DNA from: Rhizobium binae
GTDB taxonomy: Bacteria; Pseudomonadota; Alphaproteobacteria; Rhizobiales; Rhizobiaceae
Length of the DNA: 64,000 bases
Direction: 5' to 3'
Assembly: GCF_017357225.1 (NCBI RefSeq)
Contig: NZ_CP071610.1
Coordinates: forward strand, 1-64,000
Made by a program: the position numbers and the translations under genes. This document shows, piece by piece, positions 7,495 through 14,889 of the stretch (within the stretch, counting starts at the first letter, position 1; every line of letters starts with the position of its first letter). The notes below the pieces were generated by a model, which saw only the letters and a list, made by a program, of their open reading frames with translations, had not been told where the DNA came from and made no database searches.

Positions 7495-7644
7495 CATCTC
7501 TCAAGAAATCTGTCTGGCCCACCGTGCTGTTCCTCCGGCGCGGATCACAGGCAATGAGCCCGTGATCGCTGTTGCTTTGTCTGGCGACTCGCAACAGCCT
7601 CGGCGCCTCGGGCACGGTGGGCCAGACAGATTTCTTGAGAGATG
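7495..7644. repeat. 150-bp element with 32-bp perfect inverted ends and two internal hairpins
   Basis: Left arm 7495-7526 begins CATCTCTCAAGAAATCTGTC, and the right arm 7613-7644 is its exact reverse complement over all 32 bases. Inside are GATCAC(7543)/GTGATC(7562) and GCTGTTGC(7568)/GCAACAGC(7591), giving a predicted long stem capped by two smaller stems. It codes for nothing evident. It could be a MITE-like or RIME-like mosaic element, or a structural part of the adjacent oriT candidate, since its right arm ends exactly at the nick consensus. No target-site duplication was found. Confidence 0.75.
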
Positions 7645-7674
7645 GCAGGATAGGCTAATGGTATACCATCAGCC
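7644..7674 (-). other. Candidate origin of transfer: nick consensus plus 22-bp palindrome
   Basis: On the minus strand a 22-bp near-perfect palindrome (7674-7653, one mismatched pair, centred on GTATAC) is followed at once by TATCCTG|CC, matching the IncP/VirD2-class nick consensus YATCCTG|Y. The predicted nick lies between 7646 and 7645. Known IncP-type oriTs place an inverted repeat just upstream of this heptamer. The window encodes a relaxase with the HPHxH motif. Transfer would lead with the 7.6 to 1 kb side, where the toprim, DUF2493 and DUF736 genes lie, and drag the T4SS in last. The 25-kb distance to the relaxase gene is unusual. The site is predicted from pattern only. Confidence 0.5.
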
Positions 7675-7851
7675 GTTTCGCCCGACGGGCGAGGGGGTGC
7701 GGCAGCGCATACGATGCCGAATTCTGCCAATGTTTGTGGGCGGATCAGAAGTTAGACGGAAGGCCGTTAAGCACCGGGTGTACTTGCGCGGAGGGTTCCA
7801 ATCGCCAGTAGGTGCCGTCACCGGTATCCGCACAGCCTTGAGAACGGCCGC

Positions 7852-8179
7852 TCGGTGAATCGGGAAATGCGTCAATGAGCGAAATAGCCGATCGGGGATA
7901 CTCCGAAACGGCGTATCGGTTTCTCGGCGAATAGGCGTTCGCGTCAATAGGTAAATCGGCGATTAGGCGTATGAGAGGGCGCGCGAATAGGTTTTCGAGC
8001 GTATCGGTGAATCGGTGAACCATACCGTCGGTGCATAGGCGCGTGAGCGTTTCGGTGATTGCGCCAATCGCCAGATAGGTGAATGCGTGAATCAGTGATT
8101 GAGCAAAAGCCTGAATGAGCGAATCCGCGCTTAAGCGATATGGGCAACGAGCGACTAAGCGTATGACGGAATAGGCGAT
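7852..8179 (+). repeat. Array of 41 contiguous degenerate octamers (TNGGYGAA-like)
   Basis: Dividing the sequence into 8-mers from 7852 keeps register for 41 units without an insertion or deletion: TCGGTGAA, TCGGGAAA, TGCGTCAA, TGAGCGAA ... TCGGCGAA, TAGGCGTT ... TAGGCGAT at 8172. Position 1 is mostly T, position 4 and position 6 mostly G, positions 7-8 mostly A or T. Because 8 is not a multiple of 3 it is not a simple coding repeat, and frames stay open only because the octamer lacks stops. Contiguous short repeats of this kind are typical binding arrays for ribbon-helix-helix or ParB-type proteins. The VirC2-like RHH protein at 32291 is a candidate. Confidence 0.85.
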
Positions 8180-8380
8180 CGCCAGATTTCGGCGATCAGC
8201 TGGCAGTAGCTTCACAACCACGCCTGAATCTGCCGGCGGTGTTCTCTTTGAGACAAGCGTATTGCACCCTACTTCGGTCAAAGCGGCTGCTGAAATCTTC
8301 CTATTCTGCGACGCCGCACAAGTCGGGGAAAGGAAGTGCCGCTCTAAGCGGAGCTTTTGAGATCAGGAGGAAGGTGTAGG

Positions 8381-8557
8381 ATGAGAAGCTATTTTCCGTA
8401 TATCATTGGTGCCTTCGCCGGAGCGTTGATAGCAATTCTCCTCTCGAACTCGTTTGATCTTAGTGGAACACCTCAACTGGTGATGTTCGGATGTTTACCA
8501 GCGCTAGGTGGCGCTTTATCGGAACGCTTTGCCCAACGTCGCTCGGAAAAGCCCTGA
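8381..8557 (+). CDS. Small inner-membrane protein (58 aa)
   Basis: ATG 8381 lies just after AGGAGGAAGGTGTAGG, an excellent ribosome-binding site. The product has two hydrophobic segments (FPYIIGAFAGALIAILL at 5-21 and LVMFGCLPALGGAL at 34-47) separated by a short polar loop, then a basic tail (ERFAQRRSEKP). It looks like a two-pass hairpin membrane protein. I know no family for it. It stands alone between the octamer array and an integrase relic. Confidence 0.55.
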   Translation: MRSYFPYIIGAFAGALIAILLSNSFDLSGTPQLVMFGCLPALGGALSERFAQRRSEKP

Positions 8558-8570
8558 AGCTTCGCGGGAT

Positions 8571-9011
8571 TCAAACGCTAAGTCGGCGCAGCTGTTTTTG
8601 TCGCTTGAAGATGATCTTCCCGATATCTGGGATCACTACGAGACCGGTGATGGGCCAATCCCCTTTCGGGTTTTCTGGATCGACATCATCCACAACCCAT
8701 CGAATTCTTGAGCAGCCCGGCAGGGTCGTCCACGACAATCCGATTGCCCCCATACCGGTCACGAACGTCGTAGCTATAGGCGCGAAGGAATGGCGGGAGC
8801 GAACGCCGTTGAGAGGGAAGTCGCGGAAAAAGCGATCCAAGTCGGGATCGTAGAGCACTCCGTCCCAGAGGATTACCGGAATTTCAGTCTCGGGCTCCTC
8901 CGCTGCTCTGGCCTGTGCTCTTAGGAGCGCGAAGCCGACCTGACCCATGTTGATGATGTGTCGCCAACTCGCCAACTGCCCACGTTTCGCGTCGATCAAC
9001 CGTGGAGGCAA
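8571..9011 (-). pseudogene. Relic of the N-terminus of a tyrosine-recombinase-like integrase
   Basis: Residues ~45-75 read ILWDGVLYDPDLDRFFRDFP then LNGVRSRHSF, which I recognise from the N-terminal SAM-like region of rhizobial phage-type integrases, usually continuing RSRHSLRAYxYDV. Here the RAYSYDVRDRYGG continuation is in another frame, so a frameshift follows RSRHS. The catalytic R-H-R-Y domain is absent. The remainder of the open frame (WVVDDVDPENPKGDWPI) has no recognised identity and may come from elsewhere. It is best read as a decayed fragment, and the functional call is tentative. Confidence 0.4.
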
Positions 9012-9054
9012 TCGTCGCCAGCTTTTCCCGCTTGAGCAAGCTGAGCACCGCTGT

Positions 9055-9072
9055 TACTTATACCTCAGTATA
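9055..9072. promoter_or_regulatory. Palindromic operator-like site 1
   Basis: CTTATACCTCAGTATAAG, embedded in the 20-bp palindrome 9054-9073, matches the site in front of virB1 (10483-10500) at 17 of 18 positions. It lies 83 nt upstream of the proposed start of the 9156 gene. Its TATA-containing arms could overlap a -10 element, as expected for a repressor site. Confidence 0.65.
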
Positions 9073-9155
9073 AGTTATGCGACGCTTTCCGACCGCAGGC
9101 TAAGCGATATCCGGTTTATCCACAACGGGGTCTGACGCTGACACACAATAGATCC

Positions 9156-9914
9156 TTGCTGACAAAAGAATGGTACAAAGTTCCGTTTTCAGCTGATTGC
9201 CCAAATTGCGGCGCGCAGACGCGGTCCGCCGCCATCGTGGTAGGTCCTGCGAGCTCGGTGCGCGACGCCGGGTTCGCGCCTGAGAGCGATATCCTGATGA
9301 AGCCTTGGGGACGACTTGACGCGTTCGCATTAGTCGAGTCTCTGGCTGGTCGGACGGAGGACATCGAGCGCTCTATCGTCAATCGCTTCCATAGCGAATT
9401 CGCCTTCACAAATGGCCGACTGATATCGATCTGTGAGCATTGTGAGGAAAGCCTTCCCCCTGCTGCAACCCGTTCCACTGTGATGAACGGCTTCGTCCGT
9501 CTTGGCCAGCGACGCCTTCTGGTCAATGAGCGTATGCTGCTCTTTGCGTCTGACGCTGCACTGACGGAATTCCGTGGCGGGACCTCGCTCGAGGAAAGTC
9601 CCATGCAGGATCCGGACTATGCTCTCATGCTGATCTGCGACGCGGAAAGCGTGAACGGCGAAAGCGGCACCATCGAGCTCTGGCATAGCATTGCGCGCAA
9701 CGAGTACGCCATTGTGGTCAAGGGCCACGAGGGAATGGAAATGCTGCGAGACGCCCTTAACGATGACCTGAAGGACGTCGTGGCGGCTATTGCGGATCTC
9801 CGACTGGTGCTCACCCAACTTCACCTGGCACAGGCATCATCACCCTATTGCGCGCTCGCCCGTGATCTTTTCCTCGAAGTCCTCAATGATGCCGGCTATC
9901 GGCAAGCAAGCTAG
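9156..9914 (+). CDS. Hypothetical protein with split zinc-ribbon cysteines
   Basis: A 252-residue soluble protein, apparently starting at TTG 9156. The first in-frame ATG is at residue 48 and would remove the first cysteine pair. CPNCG at residues 15-19 and CEHC at 93-96 form two CxxC knuckles about 75 residues apart, suggesting a zinc ribbon interrupted by an insertion. The second half is mixed alpha/beta and ends in helices (LNDDLKDVVAAIADLRLVLTQL). I do not recognise a family. Operator site 1 upstream and the lipoprotein gene 11 nt downstream put it in the T4SS-associated regulon. Confidence 0.6.
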   Translation: MLTKEWYKVPFSADCPNCGAQTRSAAIVVGPASSVRDAGFAPESDILMKPWGRLDAFALVESLAGRTEDIERSIVNRFHSEFAFTNGRLISICEHCEESLPPAATRSTVMNGFVRLGQRRLLVNERMLLFASDAALTEFRGGTSLEESPMQDPDYALMLICDAESVNGESGTIELWHSIARNEYAIVVKGHEGMEMLRDALNDDLKDVVAAIADLRLVLTQLHLAQASSPYCALARDLFLEVLNDAGYRQAS

Positions 9915-9925
9915 AAAGAGACGAT

Positions 9926-10381
9926 ATGCGAATTTCCATGTTGCACTCCGTAGCTCTGACGATGGTGATCTTACTATCCGGGTGTGGCCACCAGACCGAA
10001 CCGACACGCCCACTGCCGCCGACGCCGTTTGCGTATCTCCGCCTCGCCGGCTGCAGAGGCTATTCTGACAATATCGTCGAGTGTCAGCTGGAATATGGAA
10101 CTGAGTACGGACGCCAGCGTCTCGGTCCTGTGCAGGAGAGGGGGCTGTCAATCGATCGTAACGAGGCTCGCTATCAAATCGACACCTGTTATCCGGTTTC
10201 AAGAATTCAGCAGGAATTGCCCAATTTCGTTTGCCGAATCTCTGGCGCCCGATCAGGGGCCAATGCTGGTTCAGTGTTGATCAAAGGAGGCACAGCTGTG
10301 CGTCTGGCCCGCATTCTGGGTGATCGCGAGCAAATACAGTACCGTTGGACGCCGGACAAATGGTCGCGGCTACGCTATTGA
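9926..10381 (+). CDS. Predicted lipoprotein of the transfer region
   Basis: A 151-residue protein with a type II signal peptide: MRISMLHSVALTMVILLSGCG, where LLSGC is the lipobox and Cys20 the lipidation site. The mature part holds four further cysteines (LAGCRGY, VECQLEY, DTCYPV, FVCRIS), suggesting two disulfides in the periplasm. The start follows AGAAAGAG. It is 11 nt behind the zinc-ribbon gene, so the two are an operon that precedes virB1. The position resembles lipoproteins that anchor T4SS core complexes, but it is longer than VirB7 and no homology is visible. Confidence 0.65.
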   Translation: MRISMLHSVALTMVILLSGCGHQTEPTRPLPPTPFAYLRLAGCRGYSDNIVECQLEYGTEYGRQRLGPVQERGLSIDRNEARYQIDTCYPVSRIQQELPNFVCRISGARSGANAGSVLIKGGTAVRLARILGDREQIQYRWTPDKWSRLRY

Positions 10382-10482
10382 ATTTCCTTAAGAAACTTGT
10401 CTCAGGCGATCGCGATCAGCGCAGAGAATTATACTCAAGGCAAATTTCAGGTTGATTTCCGTAACGGAATGCAGTTCAAAAT

Positions 10483-10500
10483 CTTATACCGCAGTATAAG
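10483..10500. promoter_or_regulatory. Palindromic operator-like site 2, virB promoter
   Basis: CTTATACCGCAGTATAAG, a perfect 7-bp inverted repeat CTTATAC/GTATAAG around CGCA. It ends 17 nt before the virB1 start, so a bound regulator would block transcription or translation of the T4SS operon. Three related sites lie at 9055, 27104 and 31044. Confidence 0.7.
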
Positions 10501-10517
10501 TTTGCACTGGTTCGGCC

Positions 10518-11669
10518 ATGGATCGCATCCCGCTTTCACCTGTGAGAAGACCGCAAAAAGCATGGTCGCGAAGCGCGCTGTGGACGGCGGGGATCTCAAC
10601 GCTTCTGCTCACCGGTTTCGCCTCCGGTCCAGATGACAACGACCCGCATTCCGGTTCTCGAATGTCTGTACAGGGCCGTTTCGGTAGCCGTGCAACAAGC
10701 CCGAAGGTAGCGAAATTGGAAGCTGAGCCGGCTCCGAGCGCCGCGTCAAGCGAAACAACTCCAGCCCAGCGGCTGGCTTTTCCCTCGATCGACTGGGCCA
10801 GTTTCAACCAGCGCTTCGACGGACCAAACGATGCTGCCCCAATTTCCAATGCTATTTCCTTGGACGAGATTGAAAAGTTTGACAACAGTCGCGCCGAAAT
10901 ACCAGGAGAAGCGGCTGGTACTGCGAATGCGCAGCGCGAACGCACCGTGCGTTCGCCCATCAGCGTTTTCTCTTTTGATCAGAGGCCAGCTCCTCCAATC
11001 ATTGATCCCGCCGTCGAATCACAAGTCGATACCGGCCGATCATTGCCGCGGCCTCGACCCGATCTGCTTTCCAACACTCCCGAGAAATATGCCAGGCTCG
11101 CTGCGACGATCGCCGCTGGGGAAGAGGTCGATCCGAACTGGGTGCTTTCGATCATGCGGGCGGAGAACGCCGACTTCGATCCGAGCCTTGTCAGCTCCGC
11201 AGGTGCCATCGGGCTGATGCAGGTGATGCCGCGGATTGGCAAAGCCTTTGGCGCGAATGACCTGACCGACCCTGAGCAGAACATCCGCGCAGGCACACGG
11301 TTCCTCCGTGTCCTGGTCGACAAGTATCGCAATCCCGTTCTCGTCGCGGCGGCCTACAACGCTGGCGAACCGAACGTCGACCTTCACCATTCCTTGCCGC
11401 TGATCCGCGAAACCGCAGATTATGTCACCCGCGTCGTCGGGTACTACATCGGCACGACCGCGGGGAAGGCCCCTCTACCTGTAAGTCGGTCGTCTACGGC
11501 CGTTCCCGGCTCAGAGCGCCAAACAGGATCGGCCGAGCGGGCAAAGTCCCCGATGCTTGTTTTTTCCGTTGCAAACCCGCCTCCGTCAGCCGTTCGCCCT
11601 CATCAGGAGGAGGCGAATATCGGAGCTGGCGGTCCGGTGAAGATCGTCAAGGAAGAGGTGCTTCAATGA
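10518..11669 (+). CDS. virB1: VirB1-like lytic transglycosylase
   Basis: A 383-residue protein. Residues ~18-36 (SRSALWTAGISTLLLTGFAS) form a signal anchor, then a ~160-residue Pro/Ser-rich linker, then an SLT domain: VLSIMRAENADFDPSLVSSA with catalytic Glu216, GAIGLMQVMP, and VAAAYNAGEPNV. It would cut peptidoglycan for T4SS assembly. Canonical VirB1 is ~240 aa, so the long linker is an enlargement. It overlaps virB2 by 4 nt (ATGA). No clear Shine-Dalgarno precedes ATG 10518, and the operator palindrome lies directly upstream. Confidence 0.85.
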   Translation: MDRIPLSPVRRPQKAWSRSALWTAGISTLLLTGFASGPDDNDPHSGSRMSVQGRFGSRATSPKVAKLEAEPAPSAASSETTPAQRLAFPSIDWASFNQRFDGPNDAAPISNAISLDEIEKFDNSRAEIPGEAAGTANAQRERTVRSPISVFSFDQRPAPPIIDPAVESQVDTGRSLPRPRPDLLSNTPEKYARLAATIAAGEEVDPNWVLSIMRAENADFDPSLVSSAGAIGLMQVMPRIGKAFGANDLTDPEQNIRAGTRFLRVLVDKYRNPVLVAAAYNAGEPNVDLHHSLPLIRETADYVTRVVGYYIGTTAGKAPLPVSRSSTAVPGSERQTGSAERAKSPMLVFSVANPPPSAVRPHQEEANIGAGGPVKIVKEEVLQ

Positions 11670-12037
11670 ATCCCATCACATTGGCAGTCCACACTGCAGT
11701 CCTTTATGGCAGCGTCGCCTGGTCCTCCATCGCCCGACAGAAGTGGGTCGGCCATGCCGCGATCGTGCTTGCGGCGAGCTTAATCCTGCTCGTCAGCCAG
11801 TACGAGCCGGCGGCGGCGCAGAACCTCGATCGCCTCCAGCAAGCGGCTGATCGCTTGGTGCAGTTCTTTACCGGCCCGTTCGGCCGATCGGTTGGAGCGA
11901 TTGCCTTCATCGGCATGTTCCTCGCCGCAGCATTTGGCTACTGGTCCTGGGGTGCGCTCCTGCGGGTTGCCGGTTGCCTTGCCGGCATGTTTGCCGCGGC
12001 CGAGCTCGTCGACTTCCTGGCCGGCGGCGGAGCATGA
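11666..12037 (+). CDS. virB2: VirB2-like major pilin
   Basis: A 123-residue protein. An N-terminal hydrophobic leader (AAIVLAASLILLVSQYEPAAAQ) ends in a typical AxA-Q signal peptidase site near residue 52. Two further hydrophobic segments follow (SVGAIAFIGMFLAAAFGYW and LLRVAGCLAGMFAAAELVDFL), which is the VirB2/TrbC pilin plan. Processed subunits would form the T-pilus or conjugative pilus. The start overlaps the virB1 stop and the stop overlaps the virB3 start, so translation is coupled. Confidence 0.9.
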   Translation: MNPITLAVHTAVLYGSVAWSSIARQKWVGHAAIVLAASLILLVSQYEPAAAQNLDRLQQAADRLVQFFTGPFGRSVGAIAFIGMFLAAAFGYWSWGALLRVAGCLAGMFAAAELVDFLAGGGA

Positions 12038-12366
12038 CCATGGCCGCATTAGGCAACGACATCGGCGGGGGTGATGACTACATCGAATCCTATCCCGTCA
12101 TCCTGGCCCTGACCCGGCCGCCGACAGTCATGGGAATACCCTACACTTACTTTCTGGCCGAGTGTTTCGTCTCGCTGATGGCGTTCATGATCCTCGGATC
12201 CATCCTCTGGTTTCCGGTTTCTTTCGTCATCCTCCACAGCATTCTCTATGTGCTGACAGTGAAGCTGGACCTCTGGTTTTTCGAGATCATCGGCCGCCTC
12301 AGTATGTGCGGCGTCAACCCGCTCGGCCGCAAGCTCGGCGGTGGCGTCAGAACCTACGGGGTGTGA
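12034..12366 (+). CDS. virB3: VirB3-like inner-membrane protein
   Basis: A 110-residue protein with ATGA overlap to virB2 (a second ATG lies at 12040). The pattern YPVILALTRPPTVMGIPYTY, followed by two membrane segments (FVSLMAFMILGSILWFPVSF and ILHSILYVLTVKLDLWFFEI), is the VirB3 signature. It partners VirB4 in the inner-membrane complex. virB4 starts 3 nt after the stop. Confidence 0.92.
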   Translation: MTMAALGNDIGGGDDYIESYPVILALTRPPTVMGIPYTYFLAECFVSLMAFMILGSILWFPVSFVILHSILYVLTVKLDLWFFEIIGRLSMCGVNPLGRKLGGGVRTYGV

Positions 12367-12369
12367 GCG

Positions 12370-14889
12370 ATGAACACGATGGCGCGATCATTGAAAGGGA
12401 GCTTGTCGAGGGGTTGGGAGATTTTTGCCGACCGCACTGTCTCGACCCATGTTCCCTTCTATGTGCCGATCGAAAACGGCATCATCCGTCTGAAGAACGA
12501 CTGCCTTGTCTCGACCCTGCAGCTGACCGGCTTTTCGTTCGAGACCGCTGACATCGAGACGATAAACATGCTGCAGCGGCAGCGCAACGCTGCCTTCCGC
12601 GCGATCTCTTCGATTGGAAGCTTTGCACTCTATACTCATGTCATCAGGCGGAAGGTGGCGCCGTCGCTGCCCTCGGCCTTCACCGATCCCTTCATGCAGC
12701 GTCTTGATCACGTCTATCAGTCGCGCATCTCGAAGAACGAGATGTTCGTCAACGACACGTACGTCTCGCTGGTCGTGCGCCCCATGTTCAGAAAGGGCTC
12801 CGCGCTTTCCCGCATCATGGGGGTCGGCGGCAATGTCGTGCGCAAGGAGCAGTTTCGGGCGATGCGCGACAAGCTGATCGAGGCGACGCGGGCGCTGGAG
12901 AAATCGCTTGCCGTCTATGGGCCGAAGGTTCTGCGGGATGTGCAGAGGGTACAGGCGGACCTCGGCGATAACCGGATGATCTTCCGGGACGTCTCGGACG
13001 ACATGGTGGTCGATGAGGCCGCGCGAAAAGCTTGGTTCTCCGAACAATGCGAGTTCTTCTATACGCTGCTCAATGGCGGACGCGTCAGGCCGATTCGGCT
13101 TGGCAACATCCCGGTCGATGAAATGCTGCCGGCGCGCAGGACATCAATTGGCAACCGCATTATCCACCTGCAGGGCGACACACCCGATAACGACCGCTAT
13201 GCGGCGATGGTCTCGCTGAAGGAATATCCGCCAGAGACCGGCGCCGGCATGCTCGACTATATCCTCAAGCTCCCGTTCGAGCTGGTTCTGACCCAGTCGA
13301 TGTCCTTTGTCGACGACATGGCGGCGCGTAGCCGGATCGAACGGTTGGACCGCCAGATGTCGAAGGCCGATGAAGGCGGGTCCAGCGTTCAGGCCAATCT
13401 CGACATCGCCCGGGACGAACTCGCACGCAAACGCGTCGCTTTCACCGAGCACCATCTCACCGTCATGCCGGTCGCAAAATCCACCGCCCAGCTCGACGAC
13501 GCGGTCGCCCTGATCGGAAACGAACTCGGCGCTCTCGGCGCCTCATATGTGCGCGAGGACCTGAACGCGGAGCCTGCCTATTGGGCACAGCTGCCCGGCA
13601 ACCAGGCCTATATCGCGCGTCGCGCCTTAATCTCGACACTCAACTGCGCGGGGCTCAGCAGCTTTCACGCATATCCCTATGGCAAGCCGGATGGTAACCA
13701 TTGGGGACCGGCGATCACGATTTTCGAGACGACGTCCGGCACACCGTTCTTCTTCAACTTCCACCAGGGGGATGTCGGGCACACGACCGTGTTCGGTCCG
13801 ACCGGGTCAGGCAAGACCGTCATCATGGCCTTCCTCATCCTGCAGGCCTATCGTGTTAGCCCACGATTGAAGACGATCGTCTTCGACAAGGATCGCGGTC
13901 TCGACATCATGGTGCGGGCGGCGGGCGGAACCTACCTGACGCTCGAACCCGGCGAACCGTCGGGATGGAATCCGCTGCTGCTCGAGGACACAGAGGAAAA
14001 CCGTGTGTTTCTCTACGGGCTTTTGAGCTTCATGCTGAAGCCGTCGAAAGAAGGCGAGAGCCTGACGCCGCAGGAAGAATCAATCATCCGCAACGCGATC
14101 AAATCCGTCCTGAAGACAAAGGATCGATCGTATCGGCGCCTCTCGTCGCTCAGGGCACTGCTCGCCGGCAGCGAAAGGACCGAAGGCAGCCTGATCGCCA
14201 GGCTCGACAAGTGGGTCGACAAGGGACCCTATGCCTGGCTCTTCGACAACGCCGATGACAACCTCGATATTTCCAGGCCGATGATCGGTTTCGACATGAC
14301 GTCGATCCTCGATGATCCCACGGTGCGCACCGCGGCCCTTCTCTACATGTTCCACCGGCTGGACGAAATCTACGACGGCAAGGCACCGATCATCAACTTG
14401 ATGGACGAAGCCTGGAAGTTGCTCGACGACGACGAGTTCAAGCGCACCATGAAGGATTACTTCAAGACCATCCGGAAAAGGAACGGTCTGGTGATCTTCG
14501 GCACGCAGTCGGCCGACGATGTTGTGCGCTCAAGCGTCAGCCGCACAATCATCGAGCAGACGTCGACGAACATCTTCTTTGCCAATCCGAAAGCAGACGA
14601 AAACTCCTACATGGAACACTTTGGCCTCTCCCGGGCGGAATTCGAGTGGGTCAAGAACGGCGATCCTAATTCACGCTTCATGCTCATCAAGCAGGCGAAG
14701 AACAGCGTGATCGCCCGCGTGGACATGTCCCACATGCCCGAGTTCATCAAGGTGCTGTCCGGTCGCGAGGAGACGGTGCGCGAGGTCGAGATGCTGCTCG
14801 ACGAATACGGCAAGGATCCGAAGAGCTGGCTTTCGAAATTCTGCGACTGGAATGGGGTGGCGGTCGATGAAGAACGCAAAGCGTCTTGA
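12370..14889 (+). CDS. virB4: VirB4 ATPase of the T4SS
   Basis: An 839-residue protein of normal VirB4 length. The N-terminal CagE/TrbE/VirB4 domain includes FYVPIENGIIRLKNDCLVST. Walker A GPTGSGKT is at 476-483, followed by VFDKDRGLDIMVRAAGGTY. Walker B INLMDEAWKLL is near 675-684, and FGTQSADDVVRS follows. It powers pilus biogenesis and substrate passage at the inner membrane. The 3' end overlaps the next gene by 23 nt. Confidence 0.96.
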   Translation: MNTMARSLKGSLSRGWEIFADRTVSTHVPFYVPIENGIIRLKNDCLVSTLQLTGFSFETADIETINMLQRQRNAAFRAISSIGSFALYTHVIRRKVAPSLPSAFTDPFMQRLDHVYQSRISKNEMFVNDTYVSLVVRPMFRKGSALSRIMGVGGNVVRKEQFRAMRDKLIEATRALEKSLAVYGPKVLRDVQRVQADLGDNRMIFRDVSDDMVVDEAARKAWFSEQCEFFYTLLNGGRVRPIRLGNIPVDEMLPARRTSIGNRIIHLQGDTPDNDRYAAMVSLKEYPPETGAGMLDYILKLPFELVLTQSMSFVDDMAARSRIERLDRQMSKADEGGSSVQANLDIARDELARKRVAFTEHHLTVMPVAKSTAQLDDAVALIGNELGALGASYVREDLNAEPAYWAQLPGNQAYIARRALISTLNCAGLSSFHAYPYGKPDGNHWGPAITIFETTSGTPFFFNFHQGDVGHTTVFGPTGSGKTVIMAFLILQAYRVSPRLKTIVFDKDRGLDIMVRAAGGTYLTLEPGEPSGWNPLLLEDTEENRVFLYGLLSFMLKPSKEGESLTPQEESIIRNAIKSVLKTKDRSYRRLSSLRALLAGSERTEGSLIARLDKWVDKGPYAWLFDNADDNLDISRPMIGFDMTSILDDPTVRTAALLYMFHRLDEIYDGKAPIINLMDEAWKLLDDDEFKRTMKDYFKTIRKRNGLVIFGTQSADDVVRSSVSRTIIEQTSTNIFFANPKADENSYMEHFGLSRAEFEWVKNGDPNSRFMLIKQAKNSVIARVDMSHMPEFIKVLSGREETVREVEMLLDEYGKDPKSWLSKFCDWNGVAVDEERKAS

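Noticed and set aside
7745..8281. Long minus-strand open frame with octapeptide-like repetition (LIxxFA, TLTRL)
   Set aside because: The repetition is the 8-bp DNA period seen in every frame. The octamer simply lacks stop triplets. No ribosome-binding site and no protein-like composition outside the array.
8491..8853. Plus-strand 120-codon open frame opposite the integrase relic
   Set aside because: Overlaps the small membrane-protein gene and has no recognisable composition. The minus-strand reading contains the integrase-like motif.
9116..9124. TTATCCACA, a perfect DnaA box
   Set aside because: A single box without an AT-rich region or replication initiator gene in the window is not evidence for an origin of replication.
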